DNA of 64,000 nucleotides, from positions 145,668 to 209,667 of the forward strand of contig NZ_CDBK01000044.1 of the NCBI RefSeq assembly GCF_000819785.1, written 5' to 3'. This document shows, piece by piece, positions 15,012-24,748 of this stretch. Each line of letters opens with the position of its first letter. Position 1 is the first letter of the stretch. Position numbers and translations under genes: made by a program. Source of the DNA: Aeromonas caviae. Its GTDB lineage: Bacteria; Pseudomonadota; Gammaproteobacteria; Enterobacterales; Aeromonadaceae. The notes under the pieces are model-generated. The model was given only the letters and a program-made list of their open reading frames with translations, made no database searches and was not told the DNA's origin.

Positions 15012-15903
15012 ATTGAGGTGTCAGTGCGCTGCCGGTTGGCGTTGCCGCGCTGGCGGCAGCCGGATTATCCACGGGCGTGACTTCGCTCGGCACGGCTGCG
15101 CTGGTGGCTGGTGCACCGCTGGTTGCAGCCGCTGCACTGGTGGCGGTTGCCGCGCTCACGGCCGCTGCCTGCTTGGCTTTCGGCTTATGAGGGGGCGGTG
15201 CAATGGGCAGGCAGGGCTGGCTTGCCCCTATGGTGCTCAACGCCTGGCAGGGGACCGGGCCGCCGATGACGATGGGCTCGCCGAGGAACTTGGGACCCTT
15301 GTCCAGCACGTAGAGGTCCAGCAGCCCCATCAGGCGGGCGAACACCTCGCGCACCCGGGTCTTGATGCCCTGATAGGCGCTGGGATCCACGGCGTTGAAG
15401 CCGACCGCCTCGATGCCGAAATGGCGGGCGATGAAGATGGCGCGCTCGTTGTGAAAGGCCTGGGAGACCACGGTGAAGTGGGCCTGACCGAACACCTCCT
15501 TGGCACGCACGATGGAGTCCAGAGTCCGAAAGCCGGCGTAGTCGCTGTAGATGGCGCTGGCCGGGATGCCGGCCTGGATCAGGGCCCGCCGCATCTGGCG
15601 CGGTTCGTTGTACTGCACGGTGGCGTTGTCGCCGGAGACCAGGATGTAGTCCACCTTGCCGTTGTTGTAGAGCTCGGCGGCGGCCTTGATCCGGTATTTG
15701 AAGTAGTGGTTCGGGCTGCCGCCAATCAGGTATTTGGAGGTGCCGAGCACCAGGGCGACCCGGTTGTAGGGCACCGCGTTGACGTCGTCGTAGGTGTAGT
15801 GACGGGCGTCCGAGACGGTCCACTCGCTGTAGCCAAGCAGGGCGGCGATGGAGGCCAGCAACAGGCAGAGGCAGGCGAGCAGGATCTTGGCAAACTTCTT
15901 CAT
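15010..15903 (-). CDS. sanA: SanA/YdcF-type DUF218 envelope protein with C-terminal extension
   Basis: The N-terminus has one membrane anchor (KKFAKILLACLCLLLASIAALLGY), followed by the DUF218 core: VALVLGTSKYLIGGSPNHYFKYRIKAAAELY, YILVSGDN, EPRQMRRALIQAGIP, DYAGFRTLDSIVRAKEVFG and SQAFHNERAIFIA. This matches SanA, which in E. coli affects envelope permeability to vancomycin at high temperature. The core ends about residue 220; an extra tail of roughly 70 residues is almost all Ala, Pro, Thr and Ser, with no counterpart in E. coli SanA (239 aa). The tail is low complexity and would lie in the periplasm. ATG at 15903 begins the anchor. Confidence 0.88.
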   Translation of the reverse strand: MKKFAKILLACLCLLLASIAALLGYSEWTVSDARHYTYDDVNAVPYNRVALVLGTSKYLIGGSPNHYFKYRIKAAAELYNNGKVDYILVSGDNATVQYNEPRQMRRALIQAGIPASAIYSDYAGFRTLDSIVRAKEVFGQAHFTVVSQAFHNERAIFIARHFGIEAVGFNAVDPSAYQGIKTRVREVFARLMGLLDLYVLDKGPKFLGEPIVIGGPVPCQALSTIGASQPCLPIAPPPHKPKAKQAAAVSAATATSAAAATSGAPATSAAVPSEVTPVDNPAAASAATPTGSALTPQ

Positions 15904-16057
15904 GCGCGGTGCGGTTCGGGTCTGAAGTAAGAGAAGACAGGGGGTCATTCTATTACAAGTTGTTGTGGCGCGTCAGGTTTGATGGCGGCGCAGGGGCTCA
16001 CTCGGGCAGAGGTTGTCGCAGCGCGCGCCAGGATCCCGGGCTTATCAAACGGCGCCA

Positions 16058-16088
16058 TAAACAAGGGGCGACCATGGCCGCCCCTTGT
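16058..16088 (-). terminator. Terminator of the collagenase gene
   Basis: A ten-base stem ACAAGGGGCG/CGCCCCTTGT with an eight-base loop lies 17 bp after the stop. On the minus strand it is followed by TTTA, a short T tract, so its strength is moderate. Confidence 0.65.
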
Positions 16089-16104
16089 CATAGCCGTCTC
16101 GTCC

Positions 16105-18855
16105 TCAGTGGGAGGAGTCGTTGGCCTTGCACTCGTCGGAGTCCTTGTTGGCTTCCCACCAAGGCAGCAGCTCGCGGCCGAGCCACTGCTGGTAGGCCTC
16201 GCTGTCATTGGCAATCAGCTGGTCCAGCTCGGCTTCGAAGGTGCTCATGGCCTGCTCTCGATCCGGGCCTCGCAGGGCCTGGGCCATGGCCAGCCAGCTG
16301 GCGCCGCGACCGGTCTCGTTCAGGAAGCGGTGCACGGTGTAGGACCAGGAGTAGACCATCTCGCCGCCCTTGTCGTAATCCAGGTGCAGGATGTCGGCCA
16401 GGGCCGGGCGATCGCCTGCCGGGCGGCCGGCGACGTTGTCCAGACCGCGGGCGAAGCACTGGCCGTGGGCGACGAACTCCGCCAGCCCTTCCGACCACCA
16501 GGTGGTGCGGTTGAGCGGGTAGTGGCCGAAGCTGCCGTACTGGTTGAAGCGGCCGTCCAGGTAGTGCACGTACTCGTGGCGCAGGTTCCACACCTGGAAC
16601 GCAGGGCGTTTCCACTCCGCCTCGTAGGCGAAGAAGCGGGCCTGGTTGCCGGGGCGAGCCGGATCCCCTTCGAGGTAGATGCCGCCGTTGTCGGTGGAGA
16701 CGCCGCCAAACAGGGCACTGCCGTAGCGTTTCCAGTCGTCGGAGGAGTTGAAGACCACCAGTTCCAGCGCCTCGTTGTGATCGTCCGCCACCGGCTGCCA
16801 GCCGGTCTCCATCTGCTGGTGGAACTGCTGCTCTTCGGCACCCAGTTCACGGCAGATCCCCTCTGCCTGAGCCATGGTCAGGTCCTGGGCCCGCAGGCGC
16901 AGGGTCGGTGAGCAGGTGTGCTCGAACGGCAGCACGTCCTCCACCCGGACAGGGGTGCAGAGCCCGGCGAAGTCACCGCTGATGCAGGCTTCGCTGGTGC
17001 GGTCCGTGTAGGTCAGGTAGTAGGTGGAGAGGGTCAGTGACATGTCTTCCAGCAGGTCCTGACTCTGCTGACCACCAGGGATCAGGTCGTGGTGGCGAAC
17101 GAGGGCGATGACGGAGTCATCCAGCAGCTTGCGGTAGTCGTCGAGCTCGTCCGGGCGGGTATGGCGAGCGACCCGGTAGAGGCGTGTGTAGGCATCCAGC
17201 ACGTTGTTGAGCAGGAACAGATCGGCGCCATCCCTTCCTTGCCACAACGCGAGTTCGCTCATGCCGAGGGCGTGCAGCTGCTTGCGCAGCTCGCCATCCT
17301 GCTGGCGAAAGTCGTTGGCGAAGGGGTCGCTGTAGTCGCTGGCGAAGTCGAGGAAGTTGAGCAGATCGAACAGGCCGGTTGCCCAGGCGTGCTGACCGTT
17401 GATCTCGCTGGCATGGCGGGTACTGTAGGCCAGCATCTGGTTGAACTCGCCGAGCAGGGTGCCAAAACGGCTCTGCACTGCCGGGCTCTTGAACTGGCCG
17501 TGCAGGGCGATGCTCCAGGCACCCATGACGGCGCCTACTTCGTCGCTGGCCTGCTCCGGGAAGAGCAGCGGATGGGCGCCTAACGCGGTCAATGCCTCGG
17601 CCAGCGCCTCGGCGGCGGCCGGGCCGTCTTCCTTGTGCTTGCCGTAGTTGTGGTAGTTGTGGGCACGCACGTATTCCAGCAGCAGCTTCATGGCCGGATG
17701 GGCCGGCTGATTGGCCGCCAGCAGGCTCTGGATGCCGCGCGACACGGCCAGCAGCTTGGTGTCATCGTGACCATAGTTCTCCTGCCAGACCGGGGCGGGC
17801 TGGCCACTGGCATCCTGCACTATCCTGGCCGCTTCGGCGTCCAGCAGCTCGGTGCCCGGCAGATCCGGCTCGGAGCAGGCGCGGCCGTCGGCACGGCGAC
17901 AGTCGAGCTGCTCTTCCTTGCTGGCCAGCACGATGGGGCGGTTGAGCACCCGGTTCTCCTGCCACTCGGTTGTTTCCGGCAGGGTCTGCCATTCGCTGCC
18001 CCCCACCGGGTATTGATAGCCGGTGTCCTTCAAGACCACCTGCACTTCGCTGCCGGCGGGCAGGGTCTGACGGCACACCCGATAGCTGATGGTCTTGTCC
18101 CCTTCCTGACGGGTCTGGGGTTCATCGCACTCCTGCTGGGCCTTGATCTCGTCCAGCAGCCAGGTGTACTGGCGCCAGACGTGCAGCTCGCTCACCTGTT
18201 TGGCGGCCTGGCTGCCCGCGATGGGCTGCAGGCGGAAGAAGATCTGCTCGAGGCGACCATCCCGTTCGTTGGGGGTCTCTTCCAGCACCTTCAATTGCTG
18301 CCAGTTTTGCGGCTGGTACTGCCATGCCTGCTCGGCGCAGCGACCTTCGGCGTTGAGCTCACAGCGATCCAGCTCCTGCTCGCTGTGACCCAGAATGACC
18401 CGCTCAGCCAGCGGCAGACGATCCTGACGCGGCGCGGTCGGGGTGCCCGCCAGCGGCTCCCAGCGGCCCTGCTTCATGCCGTAGCCATAGTCATAGCTGC
18501 TGGCCGGGACGGCCTTGCCGGCCGGTACCACCTCTTCACAGCTGAGGTAGCGGATCTGCCAGCCCTGCTCGATCTTGAGTTGCGGCTCGCCGCACTGCTG
18601 CTCTGCCAGCGCGGCCAGGTTGGCATCGCGCCAGTCGAAGCGGCGATACACCCTCAACTGCTGATAAGGGGCGTCGCCGCTGCGGGCGCTCAGTTCAAAG
18701 GTCACTTCGGTGAGACGATCCCCCAGCTGACGGCTGGATTCGCCTTTGAGTTGATACTGTTGCCAGTCGGAGGGGGAGTAGTTGGCCAGCGCCGAAGTGG
18801 CGAGCAGGCTAGGGGCTGCCAGGAGCAGCAGCCGGGGAGAGAGGTGCTTCATCAT
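16105..18855 (-). CDS. Secreted M9-family collagenase (zinc metalloprotease)
   Basis: A 916-residue exported protein (signal peptide to about residue 24, SALA-NYSP). The zinc site is HEYVHYLDGRFNQYG (His760, Glu761, His764) with the downstream glutamate in WWSEGLAEFVAHG, as in gluzincins of the microbial collagenase family. The M9 activator domain covers roughly 350-650 (VSRGIQSLLAANQP, YVRAHNYHNYG). The N-terminal 325 residues form two copies of one beta-rich domain (about 25-185 and 190-350), each ending with a cysteine-containing E-Q-E/D-L-D-C/R-x-x-x-GRC/A-C motif. No C-terminal PKD or pre-peptidase domain is seen. It would degrade collagen outside the cell; ATG at 18855 follows AAAGGG. 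Confidence 0.9.
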   Translation of the reverse strand: MMKHLSPRLLLLAAPSLLATSALANYSPSDWQQYQLKGESSRQLGDRLTEVTFELSARSGDAPYQQLRVYRRFDWRDANLAALAEQQCGEPQLKIEQGWQIRYLSCEEVVPAGKAVPASSYDYGYGMKQGRWEPLAGTPTAPRQDRLPLAERVILGHSEQELDRCELNAEGRCAEQAWQYQPQNWQQLKVLEETPNERDGRLEQIFFRLQPIAGSQAAKQVSELHVWRQYTWLLDEIKAQQECDEPQTRQEGDKTISYRVCRQTLPAGSEVQVVLKDTGYQYPVGGSEWQTLPETTEWQENRVLNRPIVLASKEEQLDCRRADGRACSEPDLPGTELLDAEAARIVQDASGQPAPVWQENYGHDDTKLLAVSRGIQSLLAANQPAHPAMKLLLEYVRAHNYHNYGKHKEDGPAAAEALAEALTALGAHPLLFPEQASDEVGAVMGAWSIALHGQFKSPAVQSRFGTLLGEFNQMLAYSTRHASEINGQHAWATGLFDLLNFLDFASDYSDPFANDFRQQDGELRKQLHALGMSELALWQGRDGADLFLLNNVLDAYTRLYRVARHTRPDELDDYRKLLDDSVIALVRHHDLIPGGQQSQDLLEDMSLTLSTYYLTYTDRTSEACISGDFAGLCTPVRVEDVLPFEHTCSPTLRLRAQDLTMAQAEGICRELGAEEQQFHQQMETGWQPVADDHNEALELVVFNSSDDWKRYGSALFGGVSTDNGGIYLEGDPARPGNQARFFAYEAEWKRPAFQVWNLRHEYVHYLDGRFNQYGSFGHYPLNRTTWWSEGLAEFVAHGQCFARGLDNVAGRPAGDRPALADILHLDYDKGGEMVYSWSYTVHRFLNETGRGASWLAMAQALRGPDREQAMSTFEAELDQLIANDSEAYQQWLGRELLPWWEANKDSDECKANDSSH

Positions 18856-18966
18856 GATCCCTTTGGTGGATGGAGAGGCGTGGGGACCAGAGAGGGTATT
18901 GGGCTCCAAAAGAATATCAATTGGCCAGATGGCGCAGCGAAATGATGCATTCGGGAGCAAACAACA

Positions 18967-18992
18967 CAAAAAACAGCCCCAAAAGGGGCTGT
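18967..18992 (-). terminator. Terminator of the men operon
   Basis: On the minus strand ACAGCCCC/GGGGCTGT with a TTTT loop is followed by six T residues, 38 bp after the menE stop. Confidence 0.9.
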
Positions 18993-19029
18993 GTTGATAG
19001 CAAGGACTCCGCCCCATATGGGGGAGGTG

Positions 19030-20430
19030 TCACTCCTCTTGTCGCAAACTGCGGGCGAGCAGGGTGCGGGAGGGTTTCAGATTGCCGCCGATATCCGGCC
19101 AGGGATGCCACTGGTCCGGCACCATGAAGCCGGGTAACGACAGCCTGATCCAGGCGGCCAGCTCAGCAGGGGGGGCCGGTTCGCCGTGCCAGTCGATGAA
19201 GGCGGCGGGCCTATGCCCCCACTCGTCGCTCGGCACCGGCACCACCAGGGCCTGGGCCACGGCGGGGTGATCCACCAGCCGCTGCTCTATGGTCTCGGGC
19301 TGGATATTCTCCCCTCCCGAGATGAAGAGGTTGTCGAGCCGCCCCTCCACCACCAGATCGCCCCCCGGAGTGAGGCGGCCCTTGTCCCGGGTGTGGAACC
19401 AGCCCTCTTCATCGAGGGGGCGCACCAGCTCGCCCTCCCTGAAATAGCCGGCAAACAGGGTCTCACCGCGCACGCAGATCTCCCCCTGGCGGATGCAGAC
19501 CTCCCGCCCCGGCAGCGGGCGGCCCACCACGCCGGCGGCGCAGGGTTGCCCGGTGCAGACCTGGCTGCCCATCTCGGAGAGGCCATAGCTCACCTTGGGC
19601 TCCAGCCCCAGAGCGGTCAGCCGGTTGACCAGGGGCGCCGGGATGGCGGCGCCCCCGAGCAGCAGCTCTCGCACCCGGGTGCGGGATGGGTCGAACCCCT
19701 GTGCCAGCAGGCGCCAGAGCTGGGTCGGCACCAGCGAGAGGTGGGTGATGGGCTGATCCTCGAGCCGCGCCTTGAGGGGCCGGGTGCGATCGTCCAGCAC
19801 CAGGGCGGCTCCCGCCAGGAAGACCCGAAACAAGATAGCGTAACCGCCGACGTGAAACAGTGGCAGGGAGAGCAGCCAGCCGCAGGCTTCGTCCAGGGGG
19901 ATCAGGGTGGCGGAACCCCTGGCGGAGGCGAGGTGGTTGGCGAGGCGGTGGACCACCGCCTTGGGGGTACCGCTGGATCCCGAGGTGAGGATCATGTTGT
20001 TCGGCTGGTCGGGTACCAGCGGGGACTCCCCATCTGCGGCCAGCTCGCCCGTGAAGTCGAGGCTGAGGGCTTGCCAGTCGCCCGCCGGGATCTCGCCTGC
20101 CGACCAGAATGCCCGGGCCTCGAGCTGGCTCGCCAGTTCGCTGTGTCTGGTTGCCGGAAAGGCGGGATTGAGGGGGCAGAAGACGATGCCGCTGCGCACG
20201 CAGGCCCAGGCCAGCAACACATCCTCCAGGGCGCCGCGCACCACGGCGGCGAGATGATCTCCCCGTTCCAGCCCGGCCCGGGCGAGCTGATTGCACAGGC
20301 TGTTGAGGCGCAGGTCGAGGCGCTGGTAGCTAAGAGGCTCCCCGCTGTGGATGGCAATACGATGAGGGGCCAGTGTCGCCCAGCGTCGTACCGGGCAGGT
20401 TTCCTGCCGTGGGATCTGACGGGTCACCAT
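19030..20430 (-). CDS. menE: o-Succinylbenzoate-CoA ligase
   Basis: A 466-residue member of the ANL adenylate-forming family. The P-loop-like motif NMILTSGSSGTPKAVVHR is near residue 150; later come SYGLSEMGSQ (adenine binding), GWFHTRDKGRL with the ribose-binding Asp, and GRLDNLFISGGENIQPETIE at the start of the C-terminal lid. It activates o-succinylbenzoate with ATP and CoA in menaquinone synthesis. It is the last gene of the menF-D-H-B-C-E operon; its start lies 3 bp after the menC stop and a strong terminator follows. The family's catalytic C-terminal Lys would fall near LKPSRTLLAR. Confidence 0.94.
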   Translation of the reverse strand: MVTRQIPRQETCPVRRWATLAPHRIAIHSGEPLSYQRLDLRLNSLCNQLARAGLERGDHLAAVVRGALEDVLLAWACVRSGIVFCPLNPAFPATRHSELASQLEARAFWSAGEIPAGDWQALSLDFTGELAADGESPLVPDQPNNMILTSGSSGTPKAVVHRLANHLASARGSATLIPLDEACGWLLSLPLFHVGGYAILFRVFLAGAALVLDDRTRPLKARLEDQPITHLSLVPTQLWRLLAQGFDPSRTRVRELLLGGAAIPAPLVNRLTALGLEPKVSYGLSEMGSQVCTGQPCAAGVVGRPLPGREVCIRQGEICVRGETLFAGYFREGELVRPLDEEGWFHTRDKGRLTPGGDLVVEGRLDNLFISGGENIQPETIEQRLVDHPAVAQALVVPVPSDEWGHRPAAFIDWHGEPAPPAELAAWIRLSLPGFMVPDQWHPWPDIGGNLKPSRTLLARSLRQEE

Positions 20431-20433
20431 GGG

Positions 20434-21363
20434 TCAGTCACGGTGAAACAGGGGGTCCATCCTGCCCGGATCGGGTTGCCCCTGCTTGTCCAGCAGATCC
20501 CTGGCCAGCCAGCGGCGGGTATCGAGGCCAGGGGCCTGATCCGGCGCCCACTCCCCTGCGAGGCGGGCGAGCTGGCCGAGGCCGAGACCGGACTCGAAGC
20601 AGGAGGAGACGATCACCTTGAGCTTCAGTTCGCGAGCGCGGGCCACCAGTGCCTCGCTGTTGGCCAGGGCGCCGAGCAGGGTCGGCTTGAGCACCAGGGC
20701 GCGCAGTTGCGGGATGGGCTCCCAGGGCTTGCCCTGGGCCAGCAGTTCGTCCAGCGCCACCGGCATGCCGGTGCGGTTGGCGACGAAGGCGATGTCCTCG
20801 AAGTCGGCGCACAGATCTTCGAGGTATTCGATGCGATTCGGATCCAGGTGGCCGCAGAAGGCCCAGGCCTCCTCGCGGGTCCAGCCCTGGTTGGCGTCCA
20901 GGACCAGCTTGAGGTTGGGGCGCCGATCGAGCAGCAGCCGGATCAGCGCCAGCTCGTCGCGCATGGGGTAGCGGGCTACCTTCAGCTTGGCCTTGAGGGG
21001 GGTCTCGTGTAGCCACTGTTTCCAGTTCTTGAGCAGCTCCTGGGGGGAGCCCTGGATCAGCGGATAGGGCTCGGGCAGGGGGGCACCCTGCTCGGGCCAG
21101 CTGCGACGGGCGCAGTCGAGCCCGAACTGCACCGAGGGCAGCTGTGGCGTCGGGGTCTGTCCCCGCGCCAGCAGCGCCAGACAGTCGAGGGCCTCGGCCT
21201 GGGCGTCGGCCAGGGTCTCTTTGGAAAATCCTGGCAGGGGGGCTATCTCCCCCCAGCCATCGTCGATGCGTACCAGCAGGCCCTCGCGCGCTACCTGCAA
21301 CTGACCGTGAAAGGCCAGGGGCTGGGTAAAGGGCAGTTGGTAGCGGTAGAGGGCGAGTGTCAT
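20434..21363 (-). CDS. menC: o-Succinylbenzoate synthase
   Basis: A 309-residue enolase-superfamily enzyme. The catalytic lysine pair is in LKAKLKVARYP, the metal ligands follow in VLDANQGWT (Asp), EYLEDLCAD (Glu) and ALDELLAQ (Asp), and the second acid-base lysine is in ALVLKPTLLG. It dehydrates SHCHC to o-succinylbenzoate. Its ATG at 21363 overlaps the menB stop by one base, so the pair is translationally coupled; a longer in-frame extension would run deep inside menB and is not credible. Confidence 0.94.
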   Translation of the reverse strand: MTLALYRYQLPFTQPLAFHGQLQVAREGLLVRIDDGWGEIAPLPGFSKETLADAQAEALDCLALLARGQTPTPQLPSVQFGLDCARRSWPEQGAPLPEPYPLIQGSPQELLKNWKQWLHETPLKAKLKVARYPMRDELALIRLLLDRRPNLKLVLDANQGWTREEAWAFCGHLDPNRIEYLEDLCADFEDIAFVANRTGMPVALDELLAQGKPWEPIPQLRALVLKPTLLGALANSEALVARARELKLKVIVSSCFESGLGLGQLARLAGEWAPDQAPGLDTRRWLARDLLDKQGQPDPGRMDPLFHRD

Positions 21364-22223
21364 CAGGGATTCCGCTTGTATTTGGAGAAGTCGGGACGGC
21401 GTTTCTCGTTGAATGCGTTGCGCCCTTCCTGACCCTCTTCGGTCATGTAGAACAGCATGGTGGCATTGCCTGCCAGCTCCTGCAAACCGGCCTGGCCGTC
21501 GCAGTCGGCGTTGAGGGCCGCCTTCAGGCAGCGCAGGGCCATGGGGCTGTGTTGCAGCATCTCGCGGCACCAGCGCACGGTTTCACGCTCCAGCTCGGCC
21601 AGGGGCACGACGGTGTTGACCAGCCCCATGTCGAGGGCCTGTTTGGCGTCGTAGAGGCGGCAGAGGAACCAGATCTCCCGAGCCTTTTTCTGGCCGACGA
21701 TGCGGGCCATGTAGGAGGCGCCCCAGCCGCCGTCGAAGGAGCCCACCTTGGGGCCGGTCTGGCCGAACTGGGCGTTGTCGGCGGCGATGGTCAGGTCGCA
21801 CATCATGTGCAGCACGTGGCCGCCACCGACGGCGTAGCCAGCCACCATGGCCACCACGGGTTTGGGGCAGGTACGGATGTCACGCTGGAAGTCGAGCACG
21901 TTGAGGTGATGGGTGCCTTCATCGTCTTTGTAGCCACCGTAGTCGCCGCGGATCTTCTGGTCGCCGCCGGCGCAGAAGGCCTTCTCGCCGAAGCCGGTGA
22001 GGATGATGGAGCCGACCTTGTCGTCGTAGCGGGCATCGGCCAGGGCTTGCAGCATCTCTTTCACGGTACGGGGGCGGAAGGCGTTGCGCACCTGGGGACG
22101 GTTGATGGTGATCTTGGCAATGCCCTCTGGGGACTTGTGATAGAGGATGTCCTCGTAACCGGCGGAGCAGTCGTGCCACTCGACAGGGGCATAGAGCTCG
22201 GCTTCCGTCATTGCTTCAATCAT
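21363..22223 (-). CDS. menB: 1,4-Dihydroxy-2-naphthoyl-CoA synthase
   Basis: A 286-residue crotonase-fold protein, one residue longer than E. coli MenB. Landmarks: [16 protein letters not shown], the oxyanion hole [44 protein letters not shown], and [18 protein letters not shown] with the catalytic aspartate; the C-terminal [12 protein letters not shown] is typical. It closes the second ring of the naphthoate nucleus. ATG at 22223 lies inside the end of menH (8-bp overlap) and has AAGAGAAG upstream. Confidence 0.96.
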   Translation of the reverse strand: MIEAMTEAELYAPVEWHDCSAGYEDILYHKSPEGIAKITINRPQVRNAFRPRTVKEMLQALADARYDDKVGSIILTGFGEKAFCAGGDQKIRGDYGGYKDDEGTHHLNVLDFQRDIRTCPKPVVAMVAGYAVGGGHVLHMMCDLTIAADNAQFGQTGPKVGSFDGGWGASYMARIVGQKKAREIWFLCRLYDAKQALDMGLVNTVVPLAELERETVRWCREMLQHSPMALRCLKAALNADCDGQAGLQELAGNATMLFYMTEEGQEGRNAFNEKRRPDFSKYKRNP

Positions 22224-22980
22224 GGATCTTCTCTTCTGGTTGGTGAGCCCACTCCCGCAGGAGCCGGGCAAAGGTATCGGGCTGGCTTGTGTGCAGATTG
22301 TGTCCGCCATCCAGAGCCAAGTGTTTGATATTGCAGCCTTGCTTTACCAACTGGCAAGCGAGGGCATGGAATTTGTGATCCCGGTTGCCTGAGATCCACT
22401 GCACCGGCAGCCGGGTATCCCGAAGCCAGGGGGCGAGATCCGGCTGCCGCCCCAGGGACGTGGCCCTCAGCATGGCGGCCACGGCCTTGCCGTCGTTGCC
22501 AAGGCGGCGTGCGGCCTGGCGGGTGCGGGCATCGTCGTCCAGGTCGGCGAAGACGCCCTGGCGGTACCAGTCGGCAAGCACCCGAGTCAGGGGCTCGCAC
22601 TCGAAACGCCGGGCCCAGGCTTCATCGTGAGCGATGCGGGCCGGACGTTCACCGGCAGGCAGCCCGGGGTGGCAGTTCTCCAGCAGCAGGGCCTGCAACC
22701 CCGCCGGGGAGTGGCTGGCGTGATGAAGCGCGAGCCGCCCCCCCAGCGAATACCCCACCAGCCGGTAGTGGGCGATATCCCGCGCGGCCAGCTCGTCGCA
22801 GAGCCAGTGATGGGCCTCGTCAAAGCCGCTCACCCGCAGTGCCCGGTTGCGGCCGTGGCCCGGCAGATCCAGGGCATGGCACGGGACGCCGGGCAGGGTC
22901 TGGATGACAGGTCGCCAGTCGTCGGCGTCCCCCAGCAGGCCGTGCAGCAGCACCAGCGGCGCGGCGGGATCAGAGACCAC
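22216..22980 (-). CDS. menH: SHCHC synthase MenH (alpha/beta hydrolase)
   Basis: An alpha/beta hydrolase of about 254 residues. [14 protein letters not shown] is the oxyanion loop, [14 protein letters not shown] the nucleophile elbow, and [10 protein letters not shown] carries the catalytic His; LDLPGHGRN and [27 protein letters not shown] match MenH, which removes pyruvate from the MenD product. The start is uncertain: GTG at 22980 gives an 11-bp overlap with menD and has GGGAG upstream, and a length near E. coli's 252. An ATG at 23043 in the same frame would overlap menD by 74 bp. Confidence 0.9.
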   Translation of the reverse strand: MVSDPAAPLVLLHGLLGDADDWRPVIQTLPGVPCHALDLPGHGRNRALRVSGFDEAHHWLCDELAARDIAHYRLVGYSLGGRLALHHASHSPAGLQALLLENCHPGLPAGERPARIAHDEAWARRFECEPLTRVLADWYRQGVFADLDDDARTRQAARRLGNDGKAVAAMLRATSLGRQPDLAPWLRDTRLPVQWISGNRDHKFHALACQLVKQGCNIKHLALDGGHNLHTSQPDTFARLLREWAHQPEEKIHD

Positions 22981-24715
22981 GGATAGCGGCTCCCAGTGCT
23001 TTGAGATCCTCGGCGACTTCACTGCTCGGTACCTTGATTTCAATCAGGGTTACCCCGTTTTTCAGGGCTGCGGCATAGTCCTGCTCAAATGCGTCGAGGG
23101 TGGTGGGGGCCCGGTAGTGCAGGCCGAACATGGCGGCGGCGTGCTCGAAGTGCAGGCCGTGGGGCAGGCAGTAGTAGGTCTCCAGCAGGGCGTCCTGGGT
23201 GGGCACAGGCAGCATGCGGAAGATGCTGCCGCCGTCGTTGTTGAGCAGGATCACCACCAGGGGGCGGCTCCCCTTGCCGAGCAGCGCCAGGCTGTTGAGA
23301 TCGTGCAGGGCGCTGAGATCCCCGAGCAGCAGGGTGGTGGGCTCGCGACTGTCAGGCGGGACCGACTGTGCGAAGCCGTATGCGGTGGCGATAAGGCCAT
23401 CGATGCCGGAGGCGCCGCGGTTGGTCATCACCCGGCTGGGGCCCTTGCCCACCTCGCCCAGCATGTCCATCAGCCGGGCCGGCATGCTGTTGCCGACGAA
23501 CAACTGACCCTGGATGAGCTGATTCAGGCGATGGCACACCCCGAGCTCCGAGAAGCGATCACAGGCGGTGCGGATCTGCTGGCTGATGGCCTGCTGGCGC
23601 GCGGCCAACTGGTGCCAGGGCTGCTGCGAATGGGGGATTGGATGGGCGGCCGCAAAGGCGGCGGGGTCGCACACCAGGCGACGGCGCAGCCGGTAGTCGG
23701 GGTCGAGGCGTGCCGGCTGCGGGTCCACCAGCCAGTAATCTTGCCAGGGGTGTTGTTTGATGAACTGGCCGAGGCGCTTGGAGATGAGGCGGGCGCCGAA
23801 TTGCAGCACTACCTCGGCGCGGGCCAGCTCGGCCACGAAGTCGCTGTGTTGCAGGGCGAGATCCGTGTGGACGAGGTTGCGATCATCGAAGCGGATCTGG
23901 CTTTGCAGATCCGCCAGCAGGGGCCAGCCGAGGCGGTCTGCCAGCTCGGCCACCGCCTTGCCTTGCACCGGATCCTGGATGCGTCCGGCGACGATGACAC
24001 CGCGCTTGCCGATGAGACTGTCCCAGTCCGGCTGGGCGGGGCAGCCCGGCTCGCCCACCAGCCAGGGGCTCCAGGGCTTGGCCGAGTGCAGCCAGTCGCC
24101 GAGGGGCGCCAGGTAATCGGAATAGTCCAGATAGTGGTCGCCGGGGTAGAGGGGCTCGGGGTACATGCAGTTGAAGTGCACCGGCCCCGGGGTGTGCGCC
24201 TGTCGTGCCAGGGCCTGATCCACCGAGCTCAGCACGAAGGCCGCCGGAATGGTGGGAGTGGGGCTCGGCAGATTTTGCTGATAGACGGGGTAGCGACCGA
24301 AGATCCCCGGCTGATCGATGGCCTGGTTGGCCCCGTTGTCGATGAGCTCGGGTGGCCTGTCGGCAGAGAGAATGATGAGCGGGACCCCGGTGAGCTGGGC
24401 TTCCGCCACCGCGGGCCAGAGGTTGGCCACCGCGGTGCCCGAGGTCATGATCACCGCCACCGGGCGGCCGCTCCCCTTGGCCAGCCCCAGCGCCATGAAG
24501 CCCAGACCCCGCTCGTCGAAGTGCAGATGGCGGCGAAAGCCCGGGTGGGCTGCGGCGGCCATGGTGAGCGGCGCCGAGCGGGAGCCGGAGGCCAGGGCGA
24601 TGTCGCGTACGCCGAGGCGAAAGAGCTCTTCCAGCAAGAGGGAGGACCAGACATGGTTGAAGGTGGCGTGATGGCTGGCAAAGGCGTGATGCGCGGACAC
24701 GTGGCTGGCGGACAT
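22970..24715 (-). CDS. menD: SEPHCHC synthase (ThDP enzyme)
   Basis: A 581-residue thiamine-diphosphate enzyme aligning with E. coli Men[35 protein letters not shown] (the cofactor-activating glutamate lies in ERG), [14 protein letters not shown] motif, [17 protein letters not shown], and the ThDP-binding region near the C-terminus ([28 protein letters not shown]). It adds 2-oxoglutarate to isochorismate, the first committed step of menaquinone synthesis. Third base context: the start ATG lies 33 bp after the menF stop, and menH begins inside its last codons. Confidence 0.96.
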   Translation of the reverse strand: MSASHVSAHHAFASHHATFNHVWSSLLLEELFRLGVRDIALASGSRSAPLTMAAAAHPGFRRHLHFDERGLGFMALGLAKGSGRPVAVIMTSGTAVANLWPAVAEAQLTGVPLIILSADRPPELIDNGANQAIDQPGIFGRYPVYQQNLPSPTPTIPAAFVLSSVDQALARQAHTPGPVHFNCMYPEPLYPGDHYLDYSDYLAPLGDWLHSAKPWSPWLVGEPGCPAQPDWDSLIGKRGVIVAGRIQDPVQGKAVAELADRLGWPLLADLQSQIRFDDRNLVHTDLALQHSDFVAELARAEVVLQFGARLISKRLGQFIKQHPWQDYWLVDPQPARLDPDYRLRRRLVCDPAAFAAAHPIPHSQQPWHQLAARQQAISQQIRTACDRFSELGVCHRLNQLIQGQLFVGNSMPARLMDMLGEVGKGPSRVMTNRGASGIDGLIATAYGFAQSVPPDSREPTTLLLGDLSALHDLNSLALLGKGSRPLVVILLNNDGGSIFRMLPVPTQDALLETYYCLPHGLHFEHAAAMFGLHYRAPTTLDAFEQDYAAALKNGVTLIEIKVPSSEVAEDLKALGAAIRGL

Positions 24716-24748
24716 GAAGCTCTCGCAGTGAGGAGTCGGTGAGAAACG

